From JBBRHH01 sp963788015 (GTDB lineage: Bacteria; Planctomycetota; Phycisphaerae; Tepidisphaerales; Tepidisphaeraceae): DNA of 64,000 nt. Below, piece by piece: positions 1-6,146 of this stretch (position 1 is its first letter; every line of letters starts with the position of its first letter). The stretch covers positions 186,001 to 250,000 of the forward strand of contig CAWBEY010000003.1 of NCBI GenBank assembly GCA_963788015.1. Reading direction: 5' to 3'. Position numbers and translations under genes: made by a program. A model generated the notes under the pieces. That model did no database searches, was not told the DNA's origin, and worked only from the letters and a program-made list of their open reading frames with translations.

Positions 1-463
1 GCCAAACACTTCGCCGCATTGGTCGAGCCTATTCAGTGGCGACTTTGGCCTCGCCAGCGTCGTCGCCGGCGGCCCCGATGTGATTGACCTGGCCCAGCAG
101 ATTCCCGGCGCACTAAACCTCGCCGGAAAAACCACGCTCCCGCAACTGGTTGCCCTCCTTCAGGGCGCCAGCCTCGTCATCGCCAACGACAGCGGCCCCA
201 TGCACATCGCCGCCGCCCTGGGCCGGCCACTGGTTGCAATATATGGCCCGACCAATCCGGCCCGCACCGGCCCCTACAACCGCCTCGACACCGTCGTGCA
301 AATCAACATCCCCTGCAGCCCCTGCTACTCCCGCCACTGCTCGCACCAAACCTGCCTCCAGTGGCTTTCCCCCGCCCAGGTCCTGGCCGCCGCCGCCCGA
401 CAACTCAATGTTTCTTCTTCTCTCCGCGCTGAAGTTGCCGCAACAGTTCCCGCACATTCTTGA
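1..463 (+). CDS. Glycosyltransferase family 9 (heptosyltransferase-like), C-terminal part
   Basis: This is the 3' end of a gene that begins outside the window. The product resembles ADP-heptose:LPS heptosyltransferases, which add heptose to the lipopolysaccharide core at the inner membrane. Seen: the family's nucleotide-sugar signature ANDSGPMHIAAALG, then YGPTNPARTGPY and a cysteine-rich CSPCYSRHC segment before a C-terminal helix. Frame 1 reads AKHFAALVEP at the very start, while the rest (from about base 36) is in frame 2, so a single-base indel lies near 31-36. The last 59 bases overlap the convergent DUF72 gene. Family assignment is firm; the exact acceptor sugar is not known. Confidence 0.85.
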   Translation, partial: PNTSPHWSSLFSGDFGLASVVAGGPDVIDLAQQIPGALNLAGKTTLPQLVALLQGASLVIANDSGPMHIAAALGRPLVAIYGPTNPARTGPYNRLDTVVQINIPCSPCYSRHCSHQTCLQWLSPAQVLAAAARQLNVSSSLRAEVAATVPAHS

Positions 464-1337
464 TCGCATAGCAGTCCCGGTCGTTATTGAAATAAACCCA
501 TACCCGCCGAGCCCCGCAGCCCAGAATCCGCTCCGCCCACACCGCCAATTCTTCCTTCGAATAGTCATGCCGATACCAACGCTTAGTGCCATGAAACCGC
601 ACGTAAATATCCTCGGCCGTCTTCACCAGTTCATCCGGCAAGCGCGGCCCGCTGCACGAACAAAAGATGACCCCTGCGGCCCGAAATGCTTCAAAAACTT
701 TTTCGTTCCACCAACTGCGATGCCGAAACTCCACCACGTTCCGCCGCGCAGGATCCAACTGCCCAAGCACCCGCTTCAGCCGCGCAGGGGTGTAACGAAA
801 GCTCGGCGGAAGCTGAAACAAAAAGCACCCCATGCGCGGCCCAAGCAAATCAGCGATCAATCCAAAATCCCGCACCAACTCCTTGGTCCGGCTAAACCGC
901 TTCACATGCGTAATCAGCTCGCACACCTTGACGGTATAAACAAATTTCTTCCGCCCCGCCTGCCGCATCCATGTCTTCACGGTCCCAACGGTGGGCCACG
1001 AATAGAAAGGAGCGTTGAGTTCAACCGTGCGAAACTGGCGGGCGTAATGCTTAAACCATCCGCTGCTCGGCAAACCTTTGGGATAGAAGCTCTCCCGCCA
1101 ATGCCAGTAAAACCACCCCGAGCACCCCACATGAAATTGCATCCCGTTCTTAGTAGGCGGAGAAACCGTCGCTTCCTGGACATGCACATGCGCCAATCGC
1201 GCCTCATGCATCTTCCGCGCCCGCCCCACGTTCGCCTCGCGCTGCCGAGCCCGCCGCTCCTCCCGCCTCGCCCGCCGCTCCAGGATCGCCTCCCGCCGCG
1301 TGCGCTCTACCTCATCTACTGGCTGGGCCTTGTCCAT
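405..1337 (-). CDS. DUF72 family protein (YecE-like)
   Basis: A 310-residue protein of the DUF72 family, a TIM-barrel-like fold of unknown reaction. Seen: the family start FHVGCSGWFYWHW, FYP soon after, TVELNAPFYSWP, FLFQLPPSF, VVEFRHRSWW, YVRFHGTKRWY and YFNNDRDCYA near the C-terminus. The first 65 residues are an arginine- and glutamate-rich extension that most family members lack; an internal start at M66 (base 1142) would give the usual length. Neither start has a convincing ribosome binding site. It lies just downstream, on the same strand, of the presumed original end of tRNA-Gly, so before the element integrated it was the neighbour of that tRNA. Its 3' end overlaps the convergent GT9 gene. 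Confidence 0.85.
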   Translation of the reverse strand: MDKAQPVDEVERTRREAILERRARREERRARQREANVGRARKMHEARLAHVHVQEATVSPPTKNGMQFHVGCSGWFYWHWRESFYPKGLPSSGWFKHYARQFRTVELNAPFYSWPTVGTVKTWMRQAGRKKFVYTVKVCELITHVKRFSRTKELVRDFGLIADLLGPRMGCFLFQLPPSFRYTPARLKRVLGQLDPARRNVVEFRHRSWWNEKVFEAFRAAGVIFCSCSGPRLPDELVKTAEDIYVRFHGTKRWYRHDYSKEELAVWAERILGCGARRVWVYFNNDRDCYAIKNVRELLRQLQRGEKKKH

Positions 1338-1348
1338 ATCAATAGAAT

Positions 1349-1375
1349 CGGCTCACGCACAAAGTGCATGAGCCG
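1349..1375 (-). terminator. Hairpin, likely the original terminator of tRNA-Gly
   Basis: A 12-bp stem with one mismatch (a G-T wobble on the minus strand) and a three-base loop, 1349-1360 pairing with 1364-1375. On the minus strand it is followed by a weak T-rich tail. It sits directly beyond the left copy of the tRNA 3' end, so in the empty chromosome it would have followed the tRNA gene. Confidence 0.55.
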
Positions 1376-1381
1376 TTCTCC

Positions 1382-1407
1382 GAAGCGGGTGAAGGGGGTC
1401 GAACCCT
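1382..1407 (-). other. Attachment site, left end of the integrated element (attL)
   Basis: A 26-bp sequence identical to 44775-44800, covering the acceptor and T-arm end of tRNA-Gly on the minus strand. No intact tRNA accompanies this copy; on the tRNA 5' side the sequence departs at once. The match is bounded by differences at 1381/44774 and 1408/44801. This is the standard footprint of a tyrosine integrase acting at a tRNA 3' end. Confidence 0.85.
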
Positions 1408-1610
1408 GTGCAAACTTGCCGTTTTCCGACGGAAATACAGAAGATCTCAATTCAGGTGGCGCAAAAGCGTCACTAGCATTATGCCCGCCATTCCCGGCCG
1501 ATGCCAGTCTCGAAGCCGTTATCGCAGCATGGCCCGATCTACCATCCGCAATGAAGGCGGGCGTTATGGCGATGATCAAAGCCGCGCAATCTAGTGACGG
1601 TATGGCATGA
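1408..1610 (+). other. Detached C-terminal coding tail of the integrase
   Basis: An open stretch that starts at the edge of the att core and ends at TGA 1608-1610. It is in the same frame, relative to the core, as the integrase at the other end of the element: both read KRVKGVEP through the core. The tail then reads toward LEAVIAAWPDLPSAMKAGVM and AMIKAA, an amphipathic helix-like end of a kind I associate with planctomycete phage integrases. In the integrated state it has no start of its own. Rejoining the ends (44800 to 1408) restores one continuous integrase. The reading is direct; the function as the full-length integrase tail is inference. Confidence 0.65.
1455..1476 (+). repeat. Candidate integrase arm-type site, left arm
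   Basis: A 22-bp sequence matching 44624-44645 with one difference at position 9 (A here, G there). It lies 48 bp beyond the att core. The two copies fall in different reading frames (GGAKAS here, RWRESVTS there), so the match is kept at DNA level. A 9-bp inverted copy of its end (cgtcactag) is at 1591-1599. Confidence 0.55.
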
Positions 1611-1712
1611 ATGATCACGAGGTCAACGCCCGCATCATGCCGTATCGGTCGTGGCCGGCTTACTGGCGTCCTTAAGTAGCGATGGTCAGCGCCGGAAAGG
1701 CGGCATAGAATA

Positions 1713-2069
1713 ATGATGTACACGCCGAATCCCCAAATTTGCCGGGGGGGTTGGGGGGAAACCGCCATTGATCTGACCAAACCAGGCGACATTGCCCTCG
1801 TGCAACGCGCTCTCGCCAACGGTTGGGATGTGCCCACGCACATTCGCGACGCGATCTGCCGTCAGTTGAGTCCTGCACTCGCCGCCAGAGACGTCGCCAC
1901 AGGGAACTCGCGCGTCATTCGTGGGATGCTCCGGTTGGCCCGACTTATGCTCTGCATGGAAGCGCAAAACATGATCGACGATGGGCATCAGAAGATGCGG
2001 GTGGGCGTGTATTTGCGGCGACGGAAACCAGAGAAACGGCGGCGAAGACCGTGCAAGCAGTCGCGGTGA
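1713..2069 (+). CDS. Hypothetical protein, mobile-element associated
   Basis: A 118-residue protein I cannot assign to a named family. The middle reads DLTKPGDIALVQRALANGWD, then THIRDAICRQL and a helical stretch with VIRGMLRLARLMLCMEAQN. Short helical proteins of this style are common next to integrases in planctomycete genomes, which fits its place at the left end of the element. The start is uncertain: ATG 1713 precedes a run of seven Gs (1744-1750), where an indel could hide the true beginning. The C-terminal basic tail RRRKPEKRRRRP may also be a frame artefact. The long minus-strand frame over the same bases is judged to be its shadow. Confidence 0.5.
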   Translation: MMYTPNPQICRGGWGETAIDLTKPGDIALVQRALANGWDVPTHIRDAICRQLSPALAARDVATGNSRVIRGMLRLARLMLCMEAQNMIDDGHQKMRVGVYLRRRKPEKRRRRPCKQSR

Positions 2070-2095
2070 TATGGGCCGACTGGTCGTGCGCGGGA

Positions 2096-2327
2096 TCACT
2101 GCCCGACCAACCGAATCGTGTCCGGGCTCACAATCATGGAACATCTTCGGGTAACGCCGTGCCCGCAAGAGAATCTGCCAGTCCTCAGCAAACTCGCCGT
2201 CCCCGCGGCGATACAGGTCGAGTCGCGCAACTTCGTCGCTGATGAGGCGCGGCGAGGCTGCATGGTCCGGCCGTGCTTGGAGAACGATCTTCATGGCTTG
2301 GTGAAGGGTGTATCGCTTTGACGGCAT
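2096..2327 (-). CDS. Small HARE-HTH-like protein (frameshifted)
   Basis: The first 60 or so residues match the pattern of the HARE-HTH winged-helix domain: a helix TLHQAMKIVLQ, then ISDEVARLDLYRRGDG and RARRYPKMF. That domain is found in RNA polymerase delta subunits and in restriction or chromatin factors. It usually ends with a short strand, and here that strand (SPDTIRLVGQ, stop at 2096-2098) is in a different frame from the helices, so a one-base indel lies near 2140. Repaired, the protein is about 77 residues and consists only of this domain. Without repair the frame runs on to 1686 through non-domain sequence. It begins just beyond a terminator hairpin at 2349-2385. Confidence 0.5.
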
Positions 2328-2616
2328 AGGCTTCTTCTGTGTAGCAACAAAAAACCCGCCTTTCCGGCGTACGGAATCGGGCGGGAGGGGATCTGAGTCC
2401 GGGCCGAGACCGCTCCAGCGATGCCCGAGATCTTGGCTTTGAGAGCGAGAAAGGCTTCCTCCGCCGGCTTGATCTGCTCAGGGGTGGTGCCCTCGTTGAA
2501 CTTCAGGCAGACCACATGGTAAAGCGCCTTGCCCCCCTCGGCCGGCCCGGATCGGCGGCGTGGGCTGCGGGGAGCAGGAGAAACAGGAAGAGGGGAAGAA
2601 GAAGGCTTTGGGTCAT
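2291..2616 (-). pseudogene. Secreted Dabb-like (stress-responsive A/B barrel) protein, truncated
   Basis: It starts at ATG 2616, eight bases after the stop of the giant gene, with a clear signal peptide MTQSLLLPLFLFLLLPAAHA. After a frame break at the G run near 2537-2545 the sequence reads YHVVCLKFNEGTTPEQIKPA, typical of the first strand and helix of Dabb domains. These small ferredoxin-like barrels have varied or unknown roles. The similarity stops around 2420, and the open frame then runs through the terminator hairpin to a stop at 2291, so roughly the second half of the domain is missing. Read as a decayed or truncated gene. Confidence 0.55.
2349..2385 (-). terminator. Intrinsic terminator downstream of the giant gene and the Dabb-like gene
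   Basis: The stem cccgcc (2355-2360) pairs with ggcggg (2380-2385), with an inner ccg/cgg pair. On the minus strand six Ts follow (2349-2354). It would end transcription coming from the giant gene and the small gene after it. Confidence 0.7.
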
Positions 2617-2623
2617 GGGAGCA

Positions 2624-3964
2624 TTATACCACGAGCAGCTTGCGGCGCCGGCGGCCAAGCAATCCTGTGGCGGCGATGGCCAGAAGGCCCAGGGAAGCGG
2701 GTTCGGGCACAGCCGCGGCGGGACCGGTAAAGCCACCTGCGCCGTCAAAAGCGGGGTTCTGGGCCAAGCCCATGTCGAAGGCCTGTGCAAACTCGCTGCC
2801 GTACTGGCTTTGCATGGCGGGGGGCAGAAGGCTTTCCATCGAGGTGGCCGTCAGCGGAGTCTGGTCGGGATTGTAGAAGATGCCCATGATGGCCGCATCC
2901 TGGTCGTCCACCCAGCCATCGGCGTTGAAGTCACCCTGATACCAGTGCATGGGGCCGTAGGTGGAAGGATCATTGGGGTCGAAGGCCACATGGTCAGGAT
3001 TGTAAAAGATGCCGACAATGGCGGCGGAATTATCGTCTGGACTACCGTCAAATGCCGCATCGCCCATGGCGGTGTACTTAATCAGGATATCGTTGTTTCC
3101 AACGCTTGTGCCGTCAAAGGTGCTGACCGAGCCGAACAACTGATCACCATTGAGCGCGACGGCCAGAGCACGGGATTCGACACCGTCATTAACGGCATGA
3201 CTTGCGGCTGAAGAAGAGACGATGCCATTGGAACCATCCCACGTGCCGTCAAACAGGCCGCCGGCGGCAACGTTACGCCCTTCACGCAGGGCATGCTCCA
3301 CCATCGACAGCTTGTTTGCCGCGTCTGTCGGATCGCTGGCGCGGATGATCATGTCATTGTTGGCCAAGTCCAGCTTGCCCAGGAGGTTGCCAGACAGATC
3401 GGTCTGGAACGCCAGGTTGTCCAGCACGCTCAGCCCGCGGTGATCGGGCATATCACCATCATTCTTGGATGTGACGGTTACTGTGGAGTTGCTGGAGAGG
3501 ACCAAGCCGGCGGTGGCGCTGGGGGAATCGATAACATTGCTGGATTGCACCAGATGATCGGTGGTAAGGCTGCCGCCCGAGAGAACGCTGACGCTGCCAA
3601 AGCCATCAATGCCGCCTGCCGAGGCGTTGGCGATGGTGGCCGTCCCGCTGATGGCCATCGAGCCGTTGGCTCCGGCGACGCTCAAGGCGGTAAGGGAGTT
3701 TAGTGAACCCACACTGATGTTACGGGTGGAGTCCGTGCCGCTGAGGGTGATATTGCCAAGGCTGGCCTGGGTGCCGATGGGGGCAGAGGCATTTACAGCC
3801 AGGGTGTGGGTGGAGACGTCGCCGGCGGTCAAGGAGCCGTTGGTGCCGCCGATGCTGGTGGCGCCCGTCGTTGTGAGGCTGCCAGCGAGGCTGGCGGTGC
3901 CGTTGGTGGTGAAGTTGGCCTGGCTGACGTTGGCGCTGAAGTCGGCATAAGCACCCGTGCCCAC
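2624..3964 (-). CDS. Giant adhesin, segment 16: dockerin-like loops and PEP-CTERM end
   Basis: C-terminal segment. After strand repeats comes a region typical of planctomycete secreted proteins (LDNLAFQTDLSGNLLGKLDL, GLFDGTWDGSNGIVSS, ILIKYTAMGDAAFDG). Two calcium-loop-like stretches follow, GSPDDNSAAIVGIFYN and GDFNADGWVDDQDAAIMGIF, the second a good dockerin-type loop. The protein ends with VPEPASLGLLAIAATGLLG, four arginines and a few residues: a canonical PEP-CTERM signal for exosortase-type sorting. The stop is TAA at 2624-2626, overlapped by TATAAT on the coding strand. Confidence 0.8.
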   Translation of the reverse strand: MGTGAYADFSANVSQANFTTNGTASLAGSLTTTGATSIGGTNGSLTAGDVSTHTLAVNASAPIGTQASLGNITLSGTDSTRNISVGSLNSLTALSVAGANGSMAISGTATIANASAGGIDGFGSVSVLSGGSLTTDHLVQSSNVIDSPSATAGLVLSSNSTVTVTSKNDGDMPDHRGLSVLDNLAFQTDLSGNLLGKLDLANNDMIIRASDPTDAANKLSMVEHALREGRNVAAGGLFDGTWDGSNGIVSSSAASHAVNDGVESRALAVALNGDQLFGSVSTFDGTSVGNNDILIKYTAMGDAAFDGSPDDNSAAIVGIFYNPDHVAFDPNDPSTYGPMHWYQGDFNADGWVDDQDAAIMGIFYNPDQTPLTATSMESLLPPAMQSQYGSEFAQAFDMGLAQNPAFDGAGGFTGPAAAVPEPASLGLLAIAATGLLGRRRRKLLVV

Positions 3965-5274
3965 TGTTGTTGAGCCGCCGGTTCCGGTGAGGGAGGCGAG
4001 GCTGCTGTGGGCCTGCTGGTGCCGCCGTTTAGGTTGAGGGTGGCGGTGTTGCTGGTGGCGCCGGTGATGGTGGCCTGGCCGCCCAGGGTGGTGGTGCCGG
4101 TGTTGGTGAGGGTGGCCTGGCTGAAGGCGCCGGTGGTGAGTTGGCCCTGGACGGTGGTCGAGCCGGCTCCGGAGACTGAGGCCAGGGAAGCGTTGCCGCT
4201 GGATCCGACTACGAGGGAGCCGGTGTTGGTGAGGGCGGCGAGGCTGGCGGTGCTGTTGAGGTTCAGGGTGCCGCTGTTGGTGGAGGCGGCGGTGAGGGTG
4301 GTGTTGCCGCCGAAGGTGGCGGTGCCGGCGTTGGTGAGGCTGGCCTGGCTGAAGCTGGCACTGGTGCCTAGCTGGCCGCCGAGAGTGACGCTGGCGGAAC
4401 CTGCCCCGGTGACGGCGCCCACAGTGGCGTTGCCGAGGGATCCGACTGCGAGGGAGCCGGTGTTGTTGAGGGCGGCGAGGCTGGCGGTGCTGTTGAGGTT
4501 CAGGGTGCCGCTGTTGGTGGAGGCGGCGGTGAGGGTGGTGTTGCCGCCGAAGGTGGCGGTGCCGGCGTTGGAGAGGCTGGCCTGGTTGGCGGTGCCGGTG
4601 ACGGCGAAGTCGGCGGCAGAGTTGACCGTGAGGCTGCCGGTGGCGCCGCTGAGGCTGGGGAGGCTGGAGCCTGTACCCGTGACGACCAGGCTGCCGTTGT
4701 TGGCCACGCTCTGGTTGACGCTTCCGGCGCTGAGGGTTTGGCTGGCGGCGATGGTGGAGGTGCCGGTGCCGTGGAGGCTGTCGACGGTGACCGAGCCGGC
4801 GTTGAAGTTGGCCGAGGCGTTGTTGGTCAGATCGCTGATGTGGACGGTGCCGGCGTTGTTGGAGCTGAGGTGGCTCATGGAGAGGCTGGTGCCGCTGGCG
4901 ACAGTCAGGCTGGCCAGGGTGAGGGTGTCAGAAGAGCCGGCGACCACCAGATCGGTGTTGTCGGCGGTGGTGATGGGGGCGTTGATGGTGTGGCTGCCGG
5001 AGTTATCGAGGATGGAGGCGTGATCGGCGCCGGCGCCGGTGTTGTTGTTGAGGGTGATGCCAGAGCCTGAGACGGTGTAGCTGGGGCTGGCCGAGCCGCC
5101 TGAATCCAGCACCATGGAGCCGACGGTGATGGCCGAGCCGATGTTGACGGCGGGGTTGGTGGTGATGGCGCCGGAGTTGGTGGAGAAGGTGGCGACTGCG
5201 CCACGCTGTTGGGGACGGTGGAGTTGGTCCAGCTGTTGGGGTCGTTGTAGTTGGTGGCCGATCCGCTCTTCCAC
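3829..5274 (-). CDS. Giant adhesin, segment 15: threonine/asparagine-rich tandem region
   Basis: In-frame from about 5215 (VATFSTNSGAITTNPAVN) to about 3990. The composition shifts to short strands of the type NAGTATFGGNTTLTAASTNS. It contains the strongest DNA-level tandem duplication of the locus (4201-4348 and 4438-4585). The frame changes near 3985. Confidence 0.65.
   Translation of the reverse strand: MEERIGHQLQRPQQLDQLHRPQQRGAVATFSTNSGAITTNPAVNIGSAITVGSMVLDSGGSASPSYTVSGSGITLNNNTGAGADHASILDNSGSHTINAPITTADNTDLVVAGSSDTLTLASLTVASGTSLSMSHLSSNNAGTVHISDLTNNASANFNAGSVTVDSLHGTGTSTIAASQTLSAGSVNQSVANNGSLVVTGTGSSLPSLSGATGSLTVNSAADFAVTGTANQASLSNAGTATFGGNTTLTAASTNSGTLNLNSTASLAALNNTGSLAVGSLGNATVGAVTGAGSASVTLGGQLGTSASFSQASLTNAGTATFGGNTTLTAASTNSGTLNLNSTASLAALTNTGSLVVGSSGNASLASVSGAGSTTVQGQLTTGAFSQATLTNTGTTTLGGQATITGATSNTATLNLNGGTSRPTAASPPSPEPAAQQQWARVLMPTSAPTSARPTSPPTAPPASLAASQRRAPPASAAPTAP
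4201..4585 (-). repeat. In-frame 237-bp tandem duplication in the giant gene
   Basis: Two copies of about 148 bp (4201-4348 and 4438-4585) are nearly identical, with only a handful of differences. The 237-bp period is 79 codons. It encodes NAGTATFGGNTTLTAASTNS and adjoining residues twice. The near identity contrasts with the diverged repeats around it and points to a recent duplication or gene conversion. Confidence 0.8.
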
Positions 5275-6146
5275 TGGTTGGGGCCAAAGGAATGGGAGGC
5301 GACGTGCAGGTCGATGCTGCTGTTGGCGGTGTCGTTCAGGAGGGTGTAGTCGTAGTTGGTGGTGTCAAAGCCGCTGGCCGAGAGGTCCAGATGCAGGCTG
5401 GAGAAGGCGGCGCTGGAGACGGTGCCCAGTCCATAGGTGATCAGGGCATAATTGTGGGGCAGGCCGGTGAGTGAGGGGCCGGCGCCGCCGGTGGGGTCGG
5501 TGAGACTGAGGTTGATGCTGTTGGCGGTCGTTGGCAGGAAGAGGTTGCCGCCCACGGCCAACTGGTCCAGAAGGCTGTTGGAGACGTTGAAGCTGAGGGT
5601 GGAACTTGCATTGAGGGTGAGGCTGCCAAGGGTGGAGAGGGTGCCGATGCTGGCCGTGCCGGTGCCGGTGTTGCCGGGGTTGATGTTGCCATTGCTGATT
5701 ACGGTACCGACGGCGCCGGTGCCGCCGAGGGTGGCGGTGGAGGCGATGGTGAGGGTGCCTGAGCCGGTGGCGGAGTCGGTGGGGAGGACGTGAGTATCGT
5801 TGGCCAGGAGGGTGCCGCTGTTCAGGCTCGTGGGGCCGGTGTAGGTGCTGTTTCCGGTGAGGGTGAGGGTGCCGGTGCCGGTCTTGGTGAGGCCGCCGCC
5901 GGTGCCGGCGGGGCCATCGCTGATGGAGCCACTGAAGGTGGCGATCGCGCCGAGGTTGCCGGTGGTGAGAGTTCCCGAGCCCAGAGTGATGTTGCCAGCG
6001 CCGTTGAGGCTGCCGACTTCCTGGTTGTTGTTGGCCAGTGCGAAGGTGCCGCCGGCGGAGATGTTGAGGGCGGTGTTGAAGGGAACTACGCCGGCGGCGG
6101 AGGCTTGGAGGGTGCCGGCGGTGATGCGGGTGTTGCCGCCGGGCAC
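4905..6146 (-). CDS. Giant adhesin, segment 14: last W-module
   Basis: In-frame from about 6140 (PGGNTRITAGTLQASAAG) to about 5215. Includes the regular repeat LTKTGTGTLTLTGNSTYTGP, a unit-closing module (LSFNVSNSLLDQLAVGGNLF) and the last W-module QWKSGSATNYNDPNSWTN near 5270. The remainder of this frame is proline/serine-rich off-frame sequence. Confidence 0.65.
   Translation of the reverse strand: MPGGNTRITAGTLQASAAGVVPFNTALNISAGGTFALANNNQEVGSLNGAGNITLGSGTLTTGNLGAIATFSGSISDGPAGTGGGLTKTGTGTLTLTGNSTYTGPTSLNSGTLLANDTHVLPTDSATGSGTLTIASTATLGGTGAVGTVISNGNINPGNTGTGTASIGTLSTLGSLTLNASSTLSFNVSNSLLDQLAVGGNLFLPTTANSINLSLTDPTGGAGPSLTGLPHNYALITYGLGTVSSAAFSSLHLDLSASGFDTTNYDYTLLNDTANSSIDLHVASHSFGPNQWKSGSATNYNDPNSWTNSTVPNSVAQSPPSPPTPAPSPPTPPSTSARPSPSAPWCWIQAARPAPATPSQALASPSTTTPAPAPITPPSSITPAATPSTPPSPPPTTPIWWSPALLTPSPWPA

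Noticed and set aside
150..1406. Long plus-strand frame opposite the DUF72 gene
   Set aside because: Proline- and arginine-rich antisense shadow; only its last 67 codons (after the att core) look like real protein and these are reported separately.
1686..2095. C-terminal two thirds of the minus-strand frame 1686-2327
   Set aside because: The HARE-HTH part ends properly in another frame at 2096; the rest has no domain pattern and is antisense to the plus-strand gene at 1713.
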